From assembly GCA_016714935.1 (NCBI GenBank), contig JADKBU010000054.1, positions 62,001-126,000 of the forward strand: a stretch of DNA of 64,000 nt, in the 5' to 3' direction. Made by a program: the position numbers and the translations under genes. Of the stretch, positions 1 through 8,426 are shown piece by piece. Below the pieces are notes generated by a model. That model was not told where the DNA came from and made no database searches. It saw nothing but the letters and a program-made list of their open reading frames with translations. How positions within the stretch are numbered: position 1 is the stretch's first letter; each line of letters begins with the position of its first letter. This DNA is from Candidatus Accumulibacter propinquus (GTDB taxonomy: Bacteria; Pseudomonadota; Gammaproteobacteria; Burkholderiales; Rhodocyclaceae).

Positions 1-92
1 ATCTCTGCAACTTCTCGTTTCTTTTTCGAGAGGTCCAGTTTGATGAAGCCGCAGTCTGGCCTCATCGATCTCAAACCTAGAGGAGATTCACA

Positions 93-1375
93 ATGCAAAA
101 GAAACTCATCGCACTGGCAGTCGCCAGCCTGGCTTCGGGCGCTGCTTTTGCCCAGACCAACGTCACCATTTACGGTATCGTCGACGCCGGCTATGTTTAT
201 AGTTGGGGCGATCCCGGCCGTGTGGCTGGCACCAGATTCGACAACGCTGGTGCCAACATCAGGGGCACCAATACCTTCAGCGGCGTCCAGTCCGGCCTGC
301 TGGCCGGCTCGCGGATCGGCTTCAAGGGCGAGGAAGCTCTGGGCAATGGCCTGAAGGCGATCTTCACCCTCGAATACGCGCTCGACATCGACGGCAACTT
401 TGGTGTCGGCGCCAGCGCCAGCGGCCTTGCTGCCCGCCAGCAGTTCGTAGGTCTGTCCAGCGCCAAGCTGGGTACCGTCGCACTGGGTCGTCAGTATGCC
501 CCGGGCTATGTCGCATCGGCTAATAATGACGCCTTCGGCGGCGCACTGTTCTCGCCCCAATCCTTTTTGACGAGCAATGCCGGCAATACCATCACCCCGA
601 ACAGCGGCGCCCGCTGGAATAACGCGATCACCTACACCAGCCCGAACTGGGGCGGTTTCACCGGCAAGGCGATTTACTCCTTCGGTGAAAACAACAACGG
701 TGGCAGCTTCCTCAGCGGCACCGGCACCGGCGCGGGCGTGAGCACCACGGATAACAGCCGCTACGGTCTCGGATTCAACTTCGCCAACGGCCCCGTGAAT
801 GTCGACCTCGTTTACCAAGTGCGCCAGGACGTACAGACCGCAGTGACCGCACCCACCTTAGCTGCCCCGTTCCCGAACAACAGCACGCTGCCTGCCGCCA
901 CTTACAATGCCTCCAGTTTCCCGGATAACGAGAGGGCGTTCCTGGTACAAGGGAATGGCAAGGACATCAACGAGTGGTACATCGGTGGCAGCTTCGACCT
1001 GAAAATGGTCAAGCTGATGGCCAGTTACCAAGGGCAAAACGACAAGAATCCTGCCAACCTGGATAACCAGACCTGGAGTGTTGGCGCTGTAATCCCCGTC
1101 CTCTCGGCGAGCAATGTTCATCTGAGCTACGCCCAGCAAATGTGGGATCAAGGCTCGAATGTCTTAGGCCAAAACTCTTGAATGGCAACAGTGACGTGTT
1201 CGCGATCGGCTGGACGACCAAGCTGTCCAAGCGCACCACGCTGTACACCGGCTATGTCTGGGCCAATAACGACAGAAACAGTGTTGCCAATGGGCCAGTT
1301 GCGGGTCTCCCGGTTACTGCTGCCCGCGACGAACAGAACCAGACGTTCCTCGCCGGCATCAACCACTCCTTCTAA
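93..1375 (+). pseudogene. Porin, Gram-negative trimeric type, broken by a frameshift near its 3' end
   Basis: General diffusion porin of the outer membrane (betaproteobacterial 16-stranded type). A signal peptide spans residues 1-20 with cleavage before QTNVTIYG. AGGAG at 81-85 supports the start at 93. The reading frame stops at 1181 after 362 residues, but the missing C-terminal strands continue in another frame to 1375, ending in the typical terminal Phe (NHSF) needed for outer-membrane insertion. The shift lies around 1165-1180, near the AAAA run of CCAAAACTC. Either the gene is a recent pseudogene or the base count there is wrong. A Rho-independent terminator follows directly. The gene is a tandem paralogue of the intact porin at 1794. 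Confidence 0.85.
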
Positions 1376-1402
1376 TCTGACTTCGGTCATTTGGATCTTT
1401 CG

Positions 1403-1429
1403 ACGGGCGCTTCGGCGCCCGTTTTTTTT
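1403..1429 (+). terminator. Rho-independent terminator after the first porin
   Basis: Perfect 8-bp stem ACGGGCGC / GCGCCCGT (1403-1410 and 1415-1422) with a TTCG tetraloop, followed by a run of eight T (1422-1429). It ends the first porin transcript. Confidence 0.92.
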
Positions 1430-1793
1430 GGATATTCTGCCAAGTTCGACGCTCCGCCTGGAACGGAAGGCAGCCGGTGGCCTCGGAATTCCCAAACGTA
1501 TTTCTTGCACGATTCATTTTTTTCTTTATTTAGCAAAGGCTTACAGCACTTCAGCAGGTCAATGCCCGACGCAGTGATCGCCAATTGTTCCTCAGCAGCT
1601 GGTCTTGTATGTATCACAATTGCAACACTTTACCCATTATCGTCCAGCAACAAAGCCTGCGCAGCTTGCTCCCCCGCTTGAGGTCTGCCAGAATCAAGTC
1701 GTCGTCGCACATAAGCTCTCCACGAGTGGAACAGACTGAGCGACAAGAATTTCAAGCTTTATTTTGTTTTTGAACCCTCAGGAGATAGCAGAC
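1430..1793. other. Intergenic region between the two porins
   Basis: No convincing gene. It contains an AT-rich stretch (about 1495-1540) unlike the surrounding coding DNA and a possible weak promoter, TTGCAC (1505-1510), 16 bp, TATTTA (1527-1532). This would leave a leader of about 250 nt ahead of the second porin, which could be a site for post-transcriptional control. AGGAG at 1780-1784 is the ribosome binding site for the start at 1794. The promoter assignment is tentative. Confidence 0.4.
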
Positions 1794-2972
1794 ATGCAAA
1801 AGAAACTCATCGCTTTGGCGGTTGCCGGAATGGCTTCAGGCTTTGCCGCTGCCCAGACCAACGTCACCATCTATGGCGTTCTCGACGCCGGTTACCTGTA
1901 TAGCTCCGGGAACCCTGGTCCGGGCATCAAGGGCACGAACACCTTCAGTGGTGTCGCCAACGGACTCACCGCCGGCAATCGCCTGGGATTCAAGGGTGAA
2001 GAGGCTCTGGGCAATGGGCTGAAAGCCGTATTCACTCTCGAGTACGGCCTTGAAATCGACCAGAACACGGGCATCGCCTATGCCCGTCAGCAGTTCGTCG
2101 GTCTGGCAAGCAACTACGGCACGCTTTCGCTCGGACGCCAATACGCCCCGGGCTTCGACGCCACCGCCAACAACGACGCACTCGATGCGACCGATCTGAG
2201 CATTCAATCGAGTCTAAGTTATCTTGCCGGCAACACGATCACCCCCAATGGCCCGGCACGTTTTAACAACTCCATTGCCTACACCAGCAACAATCTGTCC
2301 GGATTCACCCTCAAGGGAATCTACAGCTTTGGTGAGAGCAGACTCAACAACACCTACAACAACGACATCAACAGCACGCTTGACAACAGTGCCTACGGCC
2401 TTGGCGTGAACTATGCTAACGGCCCGGTCAATGTCGACGCACTCTATCAGTCGCGCATCTCGGCCGTTGCCGCCAATGCGGGCATCACCCCTCCGTACAA
2501 GCAGCCCGGCACCAGCAAGAGCATCAATGAATGGTACGTTGGCGGTAGCTGGGACTTCAAGGTGGTCAAGGCCTTCGCCAGCTACCAGGCCCTGGACAAC
2601 AAGAACAACGTCGGTGCAGCCGCAGACGTTAGTCATACCGACTTGGCCAGTAATCTTGTCGTCTCCAACATCAAGTCCAACAACCTCTGGACGGTCGGCT
2701 TGACCGCCCCGATCGGTCGCGGCACTCTGGGCATCGGCTATGGCCGCCTGTCGCTGAACAACCGGAACATGCAGGATGGCGATAGCTGGGGCGCGGGCAC
2801 GATGTACACCTATCCGCTCTCCAAGCGGACCGCCATTTACGCTGCCTACAGCTACTTCAGCAATGACAAATACGCCATCCCGGGTGGTGCCATCGCCGTC
2901 CCAGGGAATGGCGTGGGTGCATTGGGCGAAAGCAACTACGCACTTGGCGCAGGCCTTCGCCACAGCTTCTGA
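1794..2972 (+). CDS. Porin, Gram-negative trimeric type
   Basis: Outer-membrane diffusion porin of 392 aa. The first 20 residues form a signal peptide cleaved before QTNVTIYG, and the mature part shows alternating beta-strand character and ends RHSF with the terminal Phe typical of outer-membrane beta-barrels. The start at 1794 is chosen because AGGAG lies 9 nt upstream and the signal peptide matches the upstream paralogue almost residue for residue; an in-frame ATG at 1764 would add ten unneeded residues. The pair looks like a tandem duplication. This copy is intact, so it presumably supplies the function. Substrate preference cannot be read from sequence. Confidence 0.92.
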   Translation: MQKKLIALAVAGMASGFAAAQTNVTIYGVLDAGYLYSSGNPGPGIKGTNTFSGVANGLTAGNRLGFKGEEALGNGLKAVFTLEYGLEIDQNTGIAYARQQFVGLASNYGTLSLGRQYAPGFDATANNDALDATDLSIQSSLSYLAGNTITPNGPARFNNSIAYTSNNLSGFTLKGIYSFGESRLNNTYNNDINSTLDNSAYGLGVNYANGPVNVDALYQSRISAVAANAGITPPYKQPGTSKSINEWYVGGSWDFKVVKAFASYQALDNKNNVGAAADVSHTDLASNLVVSNIKSNNLWTVGLTAPIGRGTLGIGYGRLSLNNRNMQDGDSWGAGTMYTYPLSKRTAIYAAYSYFSNDKYAIPGGAIAVPGNGVGALGESNYALGAGLRHSF

Positions 2973-2990
2973 TCAAACGTTCTGCTCACC

Positions 2991-3022
2991 AAGAAAACGG
3001 GCGCCCTGGCGCCCGTTTTCTT
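2991..3022 (+). terminator. Rho-independent terminator after the second porin
   Basis: Long inverted repeat: AAGAAAACGGGCGCC (2991-3005) pairs with GGCGCCCGTTTTCTT (3008-3022). The right arm supplies the T-rich tract. The A/T flanks make it potentially bidirectional, but only the plus strand has a gene ending here. Confidence 0.9.
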
Positions 3023-3063
3023 GTTCGTGACAACAGGCTATGCGCCCGTTGGCCACATCCTGC

Positions 3064-3092
3064 TTGCGTCCGGCACACGGACTCTGTAGAAT
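3064..3092 (+). promoter_or_regulatory. Predicted sigma70 promoter of rpsT
   Basis: -35 TTGCGT (3064-3069), 17-bp spacer, -10 TAGAAT (3087-3092), about 47 nt upstream of the rpsT start and downstream of the porin terminator. Both boxes and the spacing are close to consensus. Confidence 0.7.
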
Positions 3093-3139
3093 TCCGCGCT
3101 TTCGACTTACTCACCAGTTTTTGACAGGGACAATCATTC

Positions 3140-3406
3140 ATGGCCAATAGCGCACAAGCGCGCAAGCGTGCCCGCCAAGCCGTCAAGCAACGCGCCCACA
3201 ACGCCAGCCTGCGCTCCAGCCTGCGCACCGCCGTCAAGCGCGTGCAGAAGGCCGTTGTGGCTGGCGACAAGGCAGCCGCACAGAGCATTTATCAGGAGTC
3301 GGTAGCGGTGATCGATCGCATCGCCGACAAGAAGATCATCCACAAGAACAAGGCCGCCCGCCACAAGAGCCGCCTCGCCGCACAGGTCAAGGGCCTCAGC
3401 GCCTAG
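3140..3406 (+). CDS. rpsT: 30S ribosomal protein S20
   Basis: Primary binding protein of the 5' domain of 16S rRNA in the small ribosomal subunit. It has 88 aa, the normal family length, very Lys/Arg/Ala-rich, beginning MANSAQARKRARQ, with the expected three-helix composition. The gene is a single-gene unit with its own promoter (3064-3092) and its own terminator (3437-3462), the usual arrangement for rpsT. The start is fixed by the conserved N-terminus. High confidence. Confidence 0.98.
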   Translation: MANSAQARKRARQAVKQRAHNASLRSSLRTAVKRVQKAVVAGDKAAAQSIYQESVAVIDRIADKKIIHKNKAARHKSRLAAQVKGLSA

Positions 3407-3436
3407 CATTCTGGGATCGATCTTCGGCAGCAATTG

Positions 3437-3462
3437 GAAACGGCGCCAAGTGGCGCCGTTTC
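3437..3462 (+). terminator. Rho-independent terminator of rpsT
   Basis: Perfect 11-bp stem GAAACGGCGCC (3437-3447) / GGCGCCGTTTC (3452-3462) with an AAGT loop and T-rich sequence after it. Confidence 0.88.
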
Positions 3463-3595
3463 TATTTCCCGTCTCCGCGTCTCCTTTTCCCAAGCAGCCC
3501 CGCGCCGGGTAAGGAAGTACCACCTGTGGCGCAACCCTCAGCGCTCGGCCTGTGCGCCGGCTTTTTCCGATGCCCGAGCAATTGCCTTTACAAGG

Positions 3596-3639
3596 TATAA
3601 TTTTGGGCTGGGCGTTGAATATTAGGTCGTGCTAATATT
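3596..3639 (+). promoter_or_regulatory. Candidate promoter and operator ahead of the pcm-tolC operon
   Basis: A perfect -10 box TATAAT (3596-3601) without a good -35 is followed 16 nt later by an 8-bp perfect inverted repeat, AATATTAG (3618-3625) and CTAATATT (3632-3639), separated by six bases. The repeat would sit just downstream of the transcription start and is AT-rich against a GC-rich background, as expected of a dimeric repressor site. The regulator is not identifiable from this window. Confidence 0.5.
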
Positions 3640-3673
3640 ACTTGTGATGGGGAAGGTTATGGCTGCGGTGAAG

Positions 3674-4324
3674 ATGGACATGGAACAGGCTCGCTTCAAC
3701 ATGATCGAGCAACAGATCCGCCCTTGGGAGGTGCTGGATCCGGAGGTACTGGATATCCTGGCAATGGTCAGGCGTGAAGTTTTTGTGCCTGAGGCGCTCA
3801 AGGCACTCGCTTTTGCCGACCTGGAACTGCCCATTGGCAACGGTCAGACGATGCTGTCGCCGAAGATCGAAGCGCGTGTTCTTCAGGAAGCGGGCGTCAG
3901 GAGCACCGATATCGTGCTCGAGGTCGGCAGCGGCAGCGGCTACATGGCCGCACTCCTGGCGTCAAAGGCCGAGTACGTACACACCGTCGAGATCGACCCG
4001 GTTCTCGCCGAAACCGCGCGGCGCAACCTGCGGCAGGCCGGGGTAAGCAACGTCAGCGTCGAAATCGGTGACGCGGCACTCGGGTGGTCGGGGCCGTCGC
4101 CCTATGACGTGATCGTCCTCTCGGGTTCCCTCCCGGAGCTTCCCGACGCCTTCCTGCAGCAACTCAAACCCGGCGGTCGCCTGATGGCTTTCATCGGTAC
4201 GGCACCGATCATGCAGGCACGCTTGATCATCCGTAGCGATGACCAGGCGTTCAACTCGATCAACCTCTTTGAAACCGTGGTTCCGGCGTTGATCACCGGC
4301 AAACGCCAGAGATTCGTCTTCTGA
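3674..4324 (+). CDS. pcm: Protein-L-isoaspartate O-methyltransferase family protein
   Basis: SAM-dependent methyltransferase of the PCMT family, which repairs isoaspartyl residues in damaged proteins. The SAM-binding motif LEVGSGSGY lies at about residues 82-90 and the acidic post-II segment VEIDP follows; the end GKRQRFVF is family-typical. I chose the start at 3674 (MDMEQARFNMIEQQ) because family members begin there; the frame stays open back to a GTG at 3629, which lies inside an inverted repeat. No strong Shine-Dalgarno decides between 3659 and 3674. It is first in an apparent operon with a rhodanese and a TolC homologue, an order seen in many betaproteobacteria. Confidence 0.88.
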   Translation: MDMEQARFNMIEQQIRPWEVLDPEVLDILAMVRREVFVPEALKALAFADLELPIGNGQTMLSPKIEARVLQEAGVRSTDIVLEVGSGSGYMAALLASKAEYVHTVEIDPVLAETARRNLRQAGVSNVSVEIGDAALGWSGPSPYDVIVLSGSLPELPDAFLQQLKPGGRLMAFIGTAPIMQARLIIRSDDQAFNSINLFETVVPALITGKRQRFVF

Positions 4325-4339
4325 GGACTGCCTCCCTCG

Positions 4340-4693
4340 ATGCATCACCTCTCGGCAGTCGAACTGGCAGAGTGGCTGGCGGCAAGCGAACCGTCGCCGG
4401 GGATTACCACATCTCCGGATCGGCAAGAGCCGATGCTGCTGGATGTGCGCGAGCCCTGGGAGTACGCGTTGTGCCATATCGCCGGATCGCTTCTGATGCC
4501 GATGCGGACCTTGCCGACCCGACTCAACGAGCTTGACGCCGCCGCCGACATTGTCGTGATCTGCCACCACGGTGTGCGCAGCTTGCAGGTCGGAGCCTTC
4601 CTCGAACGCCAGGGCTTCAGCGCCATCTACAATCTCTCCGGGGGGGTCGATGCGTGGGCAGACGATGTTGAACCGGCCATGCACAAGTACTGA
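4340..4693 (+). CDS. Rhodanese-like domain protein
   Basis: Single rhodanese domain of 117 aa, probably cytoplasmic sulfurtransferase or persulfide carrier. The CH2A-like motif LLDVREPWEY and the active-site loop CHHGVRS with Cys75 are both intact, so catalysis is plausible. It starts 15 nt after the methyltransferase and ends 15 nt before the tolC gene, so all three are probably co-transcribed. The physiological sulfur acceptor is unknown. Confidence 0.88.
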   Translation: MHHLSAVELAEWLAASEPSPGITTSPDRQEPMLLDVREPWEYALCHIAGSLLMPMRTLPTRLNELDAAADIVVICHHGVRSLQVGAFLERQGFSAIYNLSGGVDAWADDVEPAMHKY

Positions 4694-4708
4694 AAGCGAG
4701 TTAGCGTC

Positions 4709-6067
4709 ATGCCCCTGAAACTCAGCGCCGGCAAATACAGTTTTGTGCTGGTGGCTCTGCTGTCGGCCATTCCGGCGTTTGCCGCCGATCTGGTACAGGT
4801 GTACCGTGAAGCTCTGGCCTACGACGCCCAGTACGCTGCGGCACGCGCGACCGCCGCCGCCGGGCGTGAGAAACAGCCGCAGGCTCTCGCCGGCCTGCTG
4901 CCGAACATTGGCGCGAGCGGCAACACCTTCGGGAACGACACCCGCTACGCGGTCACCAGCAACGACATCACGGGCTTCTCGGTCAAGAAGAACTACCAGA
5001 ACAGGTACAACAGCAACAGCTACGGCGTCAACCTGACACAACCGCTTTTCCGCTGGCAGAACTTCGTGCAATACGATCAGTCCAGGCTGCTGGTGATGCA
5101 GACCGAGGCCAACTTCGCACAGGCGGGTCAGGACCTCATCCTGCGCGTGGCACAGGCTTATTTCGACGTCCTGTTCGCGATCGAAAACCTGCGTGCCGTT
5201 CAGGCCAACAAGACGGCCATCGCACAGCAACTGGCGCAGGCGCGGAAGAATTTCGAGGTCGGGACGGCGACGATCACCGACACTTACGAATCGCAATCGC
5301 GCTTCGACCTGGCCACCGCCCAGGAAATCGCCGCCGAGAACGACCTGGAAGTGAAGCGCTATGCGCTGCGCGTCCTCGTCGGCAAGGATCCCGGCGAACT
5401 GCATCGACTCAAGCCGCAAGCGATGATGGAACCCCCGCAACCCGCCAGCATGGACCCGTGGGTCGAAGCGGCCGAACGCGACAACTTCGTCGTTCAGGCG
5501 CAACTGGCAGCCGCCGAAGCCGCCGACAAGGCGGTCGACATCAACCGCGCCGGGCATTACCCGACGGTCGATGTGGTCGCCAACTACGGGCACAACAATG
5601 GCCCGGGCCAGCTTGGCGCCGGGTCGATCGATACGGTTACCGGCCAGGTCGGCCTGCAGATCAACATCCCCATTTTTCAGGGCGGGGCGGTCAACTCGAG
5701 AACGCGCGAAGCCATCGCCCGCCGTGACGCCGAACGGGCGGGGCTGGACAGCGCCAGGCGCAACTCGGCGCTCGGCGCGCGCCAGGCTTACCTCGGCGTG
5801 GTCAACGGTCTGGCCGGCGTCCGCGCGCTCGACGCGGCGCTGGTTTCGAGCCTCAGTTCCCTGGAGTCCAATCGACTCGGATACGAGGTCGGCGTACGCA
5901 TCAACATCGATGTGCTCAACGCCGAAAACCAGGTGTACGTCACCCGGCGCGATCTGGCGAAAGCCCGCTTCGACACCTTGCTGGCGCAACTCAAGCTGAA
6001 GGCGGCTGTCGGCTCGCTCAGCGAGTCCGACCTGGAACGGGTCAACACCCTTTTCGAGGCTCCATAA
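4709..6067 (+). CDS. tolC: TolC family outer membrane efflux protein
   Basis: Outer-membrane channel partner of tripartite efflux pumps or type I secretion. It has 452 aa with a signal peptide (residues 1-25, cleavage after PAFA). Two repeats of long amphipathic helices with beta segments are typical of the TolC/OEP fold, and the LAxAxFDxL motif is near the C-terminus. No inner-membrane or adaptor partner is encoded nearby, so substrate is undetermined. It is last in the pcm-rhodanese-tolC operon. Its last 26 nt overlap the convergent waaA gene. Confidence 0.9.
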   Translation: MPLKLSAGKYSFVLVALLSAIPAFAADLVQVYREALAYDAQYAAARATAAAGREKQPQALAGLLPNIGASGNTFGNDTRYAVTSNDITGFSVKKNYQNRYNSNSYGVNLTQPLFRWQNFVQYDQSRLLVMQTEANFAQAGQDLILRVAQAYFDVLFAIENLRAVQANKTAIAQQLAQARKNFEVGTATITDTYESQSRFDLATAQEIAAENDLEVKRYALRVLVGKDPGELHRLKPQAMMEPPQPASMDPWVEAAERDNFVVQAQLAAAEAADKAVDINRAGHYPTVDVVANYGHNNGPGQLGAGSIDTVTGQVGLQINIPIFQGGAVNSRTREAIARRDAERAGLDSARRNSALGARQAYLGVVNGLAGVRALDAALVSSLSSLESNRLGYEVGVRINIDVLNAENQVYVTRRDLAKARFDTLLAQLKLKAAVGSLSESDLERVNTLFEAP

Positions 6068-7316
6068 GCCGCTGCACCAACGCCATCGTACGCACCGTGG
6101 CACCGCAGTGTGCCTGACTGAAACGCAGCGCGGCTGCACGCATGGCGCATAGTCGCGGTGGGTGCCCGATCAGTTCGCCGGCGGCAGTCGCCGCTTCTCC
6201 GACGTCTGCAACCTGCAGCGCAGCCCCACAGGCAATCGCATCGGCGCTGGCCTGCGCGAAATTGAAACTGTGCGGCCCAAGCAACACCGGGCAGCCACAG
6301 GCTGCCGCCTCGATCAGGTTCTGTCCGCCAAAAGGCAAGAGCGTACCGCCGATCAGCGCCAGGTCGGCGAGCGCATAATAGGCCACCATTTCACCCATGC
6401 TGTCGCCGAGCCAGACCTGCGTTGCGGGGGACGGCAAGGTCCCGGAGCTCCTTCGGCAGAGTCGCAGCCGACGCTCGTCGACGAGAGCGGCGACCGCGGC
6501 GAAACGTTGCGGATGGCGAGGTACCAGGAGCAGCAGCAAACCGGGAATGCGCAGCGCGGCAAACGCGTCGAGGATCAGTGCCTCCTCGCCTTCGCGGGTA
6601 CTGGCCGCCAGCCACACCGGGCGGGCGCCAAGAGACTGCCGCCATGATTCCCCCTGGCGCAATTGTTCAGGTGCCGGCGAGACGTCGAACTTCAGGTTCC
6701 CGCAAACGCTGACGCGACGCGCTCCGAGCTGCTGCAAGCGTTCGCCGTCGGCCGCCGTTTGCGCAGCGACAGCGTTCAGGGAGGCCAGCGCCGGCCCGAT
6801 CAGGCTCGGCAAGCGGGCGTAGCCACGCTGCGACCGAGCCGACAGGCGAGCGTTGATCAACGCCAACGGTAGATTGCGGTTTCCGGCAGCGGCGATCAGG
6901 TTTGGCCAGATCTCGGTTTCCATCAGCAGCCCGATCTGCGGACGAAAATGATCGAGGAAGCGGGCGCAGGCACCCGGCAGATCGTAGGGCAGGTACGCCT
7001 GCAGCACGCGCCCCGGGTACCGTCGCAGCAGCTCGCCGCCCGCCGTTCGACCGGTCGGGGTCATGTGCGTCAGCAACACGCCGTGCGCGGGGTAGTCGCG
7101 CAACAGCGCGGCGATCAGCGGCTCGGCAGCCCTCGTCTCACCCACCGAAACCGCGTGCAGCCAGAGCAGTGGCTGTGCTGCATGCGCACCATAAAAACCG
7201 TGCCGCTCGCCAAGCTGTTGCAGATACTCGGGCTGCCTGCGCGCCCGCCACAACAGCCGCAGCCAGACCAAAGGCATCGCCAGATAGAACAGCAGCGAAT
7301 AGATCAGACGGCTCAT
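6042..7316 (-). CDS. waaA: 3-deoxy-D-manno-octulosonic acid (Kdo) transferase
   Basis: Inner-membrane-associated GT-B enzyme that transfers Kdo from CMP-Kdo to lipid IVA in LPS core synthesis. It has 424 aa: an N-terminal hydrophobic anchor (MSRLIYSLLFYLAMPLVWL), then HAVSVGETRA with the conserved glutamate at residue 60, then the second domain with LIGGTLLPFGGQNLIEA, the family's donor-site signature. Its ATG overlaps the stop of the upstream heptosyltransferase gene by 4 nt (ATGA), so the two are translationally coupled. It converges on tolC. Confidence 0.95.
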   Translation of the reverse strand: MSRLIYSLLFYLAMPLVWLRLLWRARRQPEYLQQLGERHGFYGAHAAQPLLWLHAVSVGETRAAEPLIAALLRDYPAHGVLLTHMTPTGRTAGGELLRRYPGRVLQAYLPYDLPGACARFLDHFRPQIGLLMETEIWPNLIAAAGNRNLPLALINARLSARSQRGYARLPSLIGPALASLNAVAAQTAADGERLQQLGARRVSVCGNLKFDVSPAPEQLRQGESWRQSLGARPVWLAASTREGEEALILDAFAALRIPGLLLLLVPRHPQRFAAVAALVDERRLRLCRRSSGTLPSPATQVWLGDSMGEMVAYYALADLALIGGTLLPFGGQNLIEAAACGCPVLLGPHSFNFAQASADAIACGAALQVADVGEAATAAGELIGHPPRLCAMRAAALRFSQAHCGATVRTMALVQRLMEPRKGC

Positions 7317-8268
7317 GCGCGCAGGGCCTGCGCGGCTACCGTCAGGACCTCCTGCACCGACGGTGGGGTACCCGCACCTCCGAGATTACGCACGAAGCCG
7401 GTGCCGCAAACGCCGGTCAATGCCGGATCCGTCGCAATGTAGAGCGCGAGCACCGGCACGCGCAGGGCAGCGGCGAGGTGCGCCAGGCCGGTATCGACGC
7501 CGATCGCCAGGCTTGCGCGTGCGATCAGTGCCGCCACCTGCGGCAGGCGCAGGGGTGGCGCCACCACCGATCCGACCACCGCAGCAGCAAGGCGCTCGGC
7601 GCGCTGCCGTTCGAGCGCGTGACCAGAAGGCAGGACGGGCGTCAGTCCGCGCGCCAGGAGCGCCCGCCCGACCGCACCCAATGCCGTTCATCCCACAATT
7701 TGTCGTCGCGACTGGTCGCAGTCAGCAGCACCGCCACAGGCCCCGTGGGCAGCCAGGAGAACGCACTCACCGGCGCGGCGATCCCGTAATCCAGCGGCAG
7801 GTCGAGCGGGTAGTCGAAAACTGCGGCGGCCAGCCAGCGGTTGCGCTGTACGGCGTGCACATTGCGCGGAATCACGAAGGTGGCGTCGTAGAAACGCGCG
7901 GCGAGCGGTTCGCGCGCCGCTTCGGCGGCGTAACCACAACGCCGGCCTTGCGCCTGTCGGGCGATCAAGGCGCTTTTCAGCAAACCTTGCGTGTCGAGCA
8001 CCACGTCGTAGCGCGTCTCGCCGATTCGCCGCCGGAAATCGCGCATTTCGCGCCAGGTGGCGAGTCCGCCAAGATTCTTGCGCCAGCGCCTGATGGCCAC
8101 CGGAATGACCTGACCGACACCCGGATGCATTGACGGAACATCGGCAAAGGCCTCTTCGACACACCAGTCGATGCGGGCTTCCGGAAAGCTCCGGCGCAGG
8201 TCGCTGACCACCGGGAGGTTGTGAATTACGTCACCGAGCGAAGAGGTCTTGACCAGTAGGATGCGCAT
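7313..8268 (-). pseudogene. waaC: Lipopolysaccharide heptosyltransferase I, frameshifted
   Basis: Adds the first L,D-heptose to Kdo2-lipid A (GT9 family). The N-terminal part, beginning MRILLVKTSSLGDVIHNLP, reads from 8268 and includes KLWDERHW; the frame then departs and stops near 7642. The remaining domain, with IGVDTGLAHLAAAL, reads in another frame from about 7681 to 7313. One extra G in the GGG run near 7675-7680 would join them into a normal protein of about 320 aa reading ERHWGAVGRALL. Since the rest is undamaged, a sequencing or assembly indel is as likely as a real mutation. Coupled to waaA. Confidence 0.87.
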
Positions 8269-8316
8269 CGGTGAGCTGGCGGTGTGGGGGCGATCGGCGG
8301 GAGCCGAGAAGTGCGC

Positions 8317-8374
8317 ATTATAGAAGATGCCAGCGCGCCTCAGGCCGGCTCGCAGCCCGACGAAGCGCTATAAT
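8317..8374. promoter_or_regulatory. Divergent -10 elements between waaC and manC
   Basis: Two perfect TATAAT hexamers face outwards: one on the minus strand (ATTATA at 8317-8322) towards waaC and one on the plus strand (8369-8374) towards manC, 53 nt before its start. Neither has a recognisable -35 at the normal distance, so this is a candidate only. Confidence 0.4.
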
Positions 8375-8426
8375 GCCGCCTCCTGCAAACCCTGCGGCGA
8401 CCCGGCCCCCTCTGGAGACACGCTCA

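Noticed and set aside
3629..3673. GTG start of pcm at 3629
   Set aside because: This codon lies inside the inverted repeat ahead of the gene, and homologues begin at the later MDMEQARF.
3962..6139. Long open frame antisense to pcm and tolC
   Set aside because: Covers several real genes in the opposite sense and resembles no protein family.
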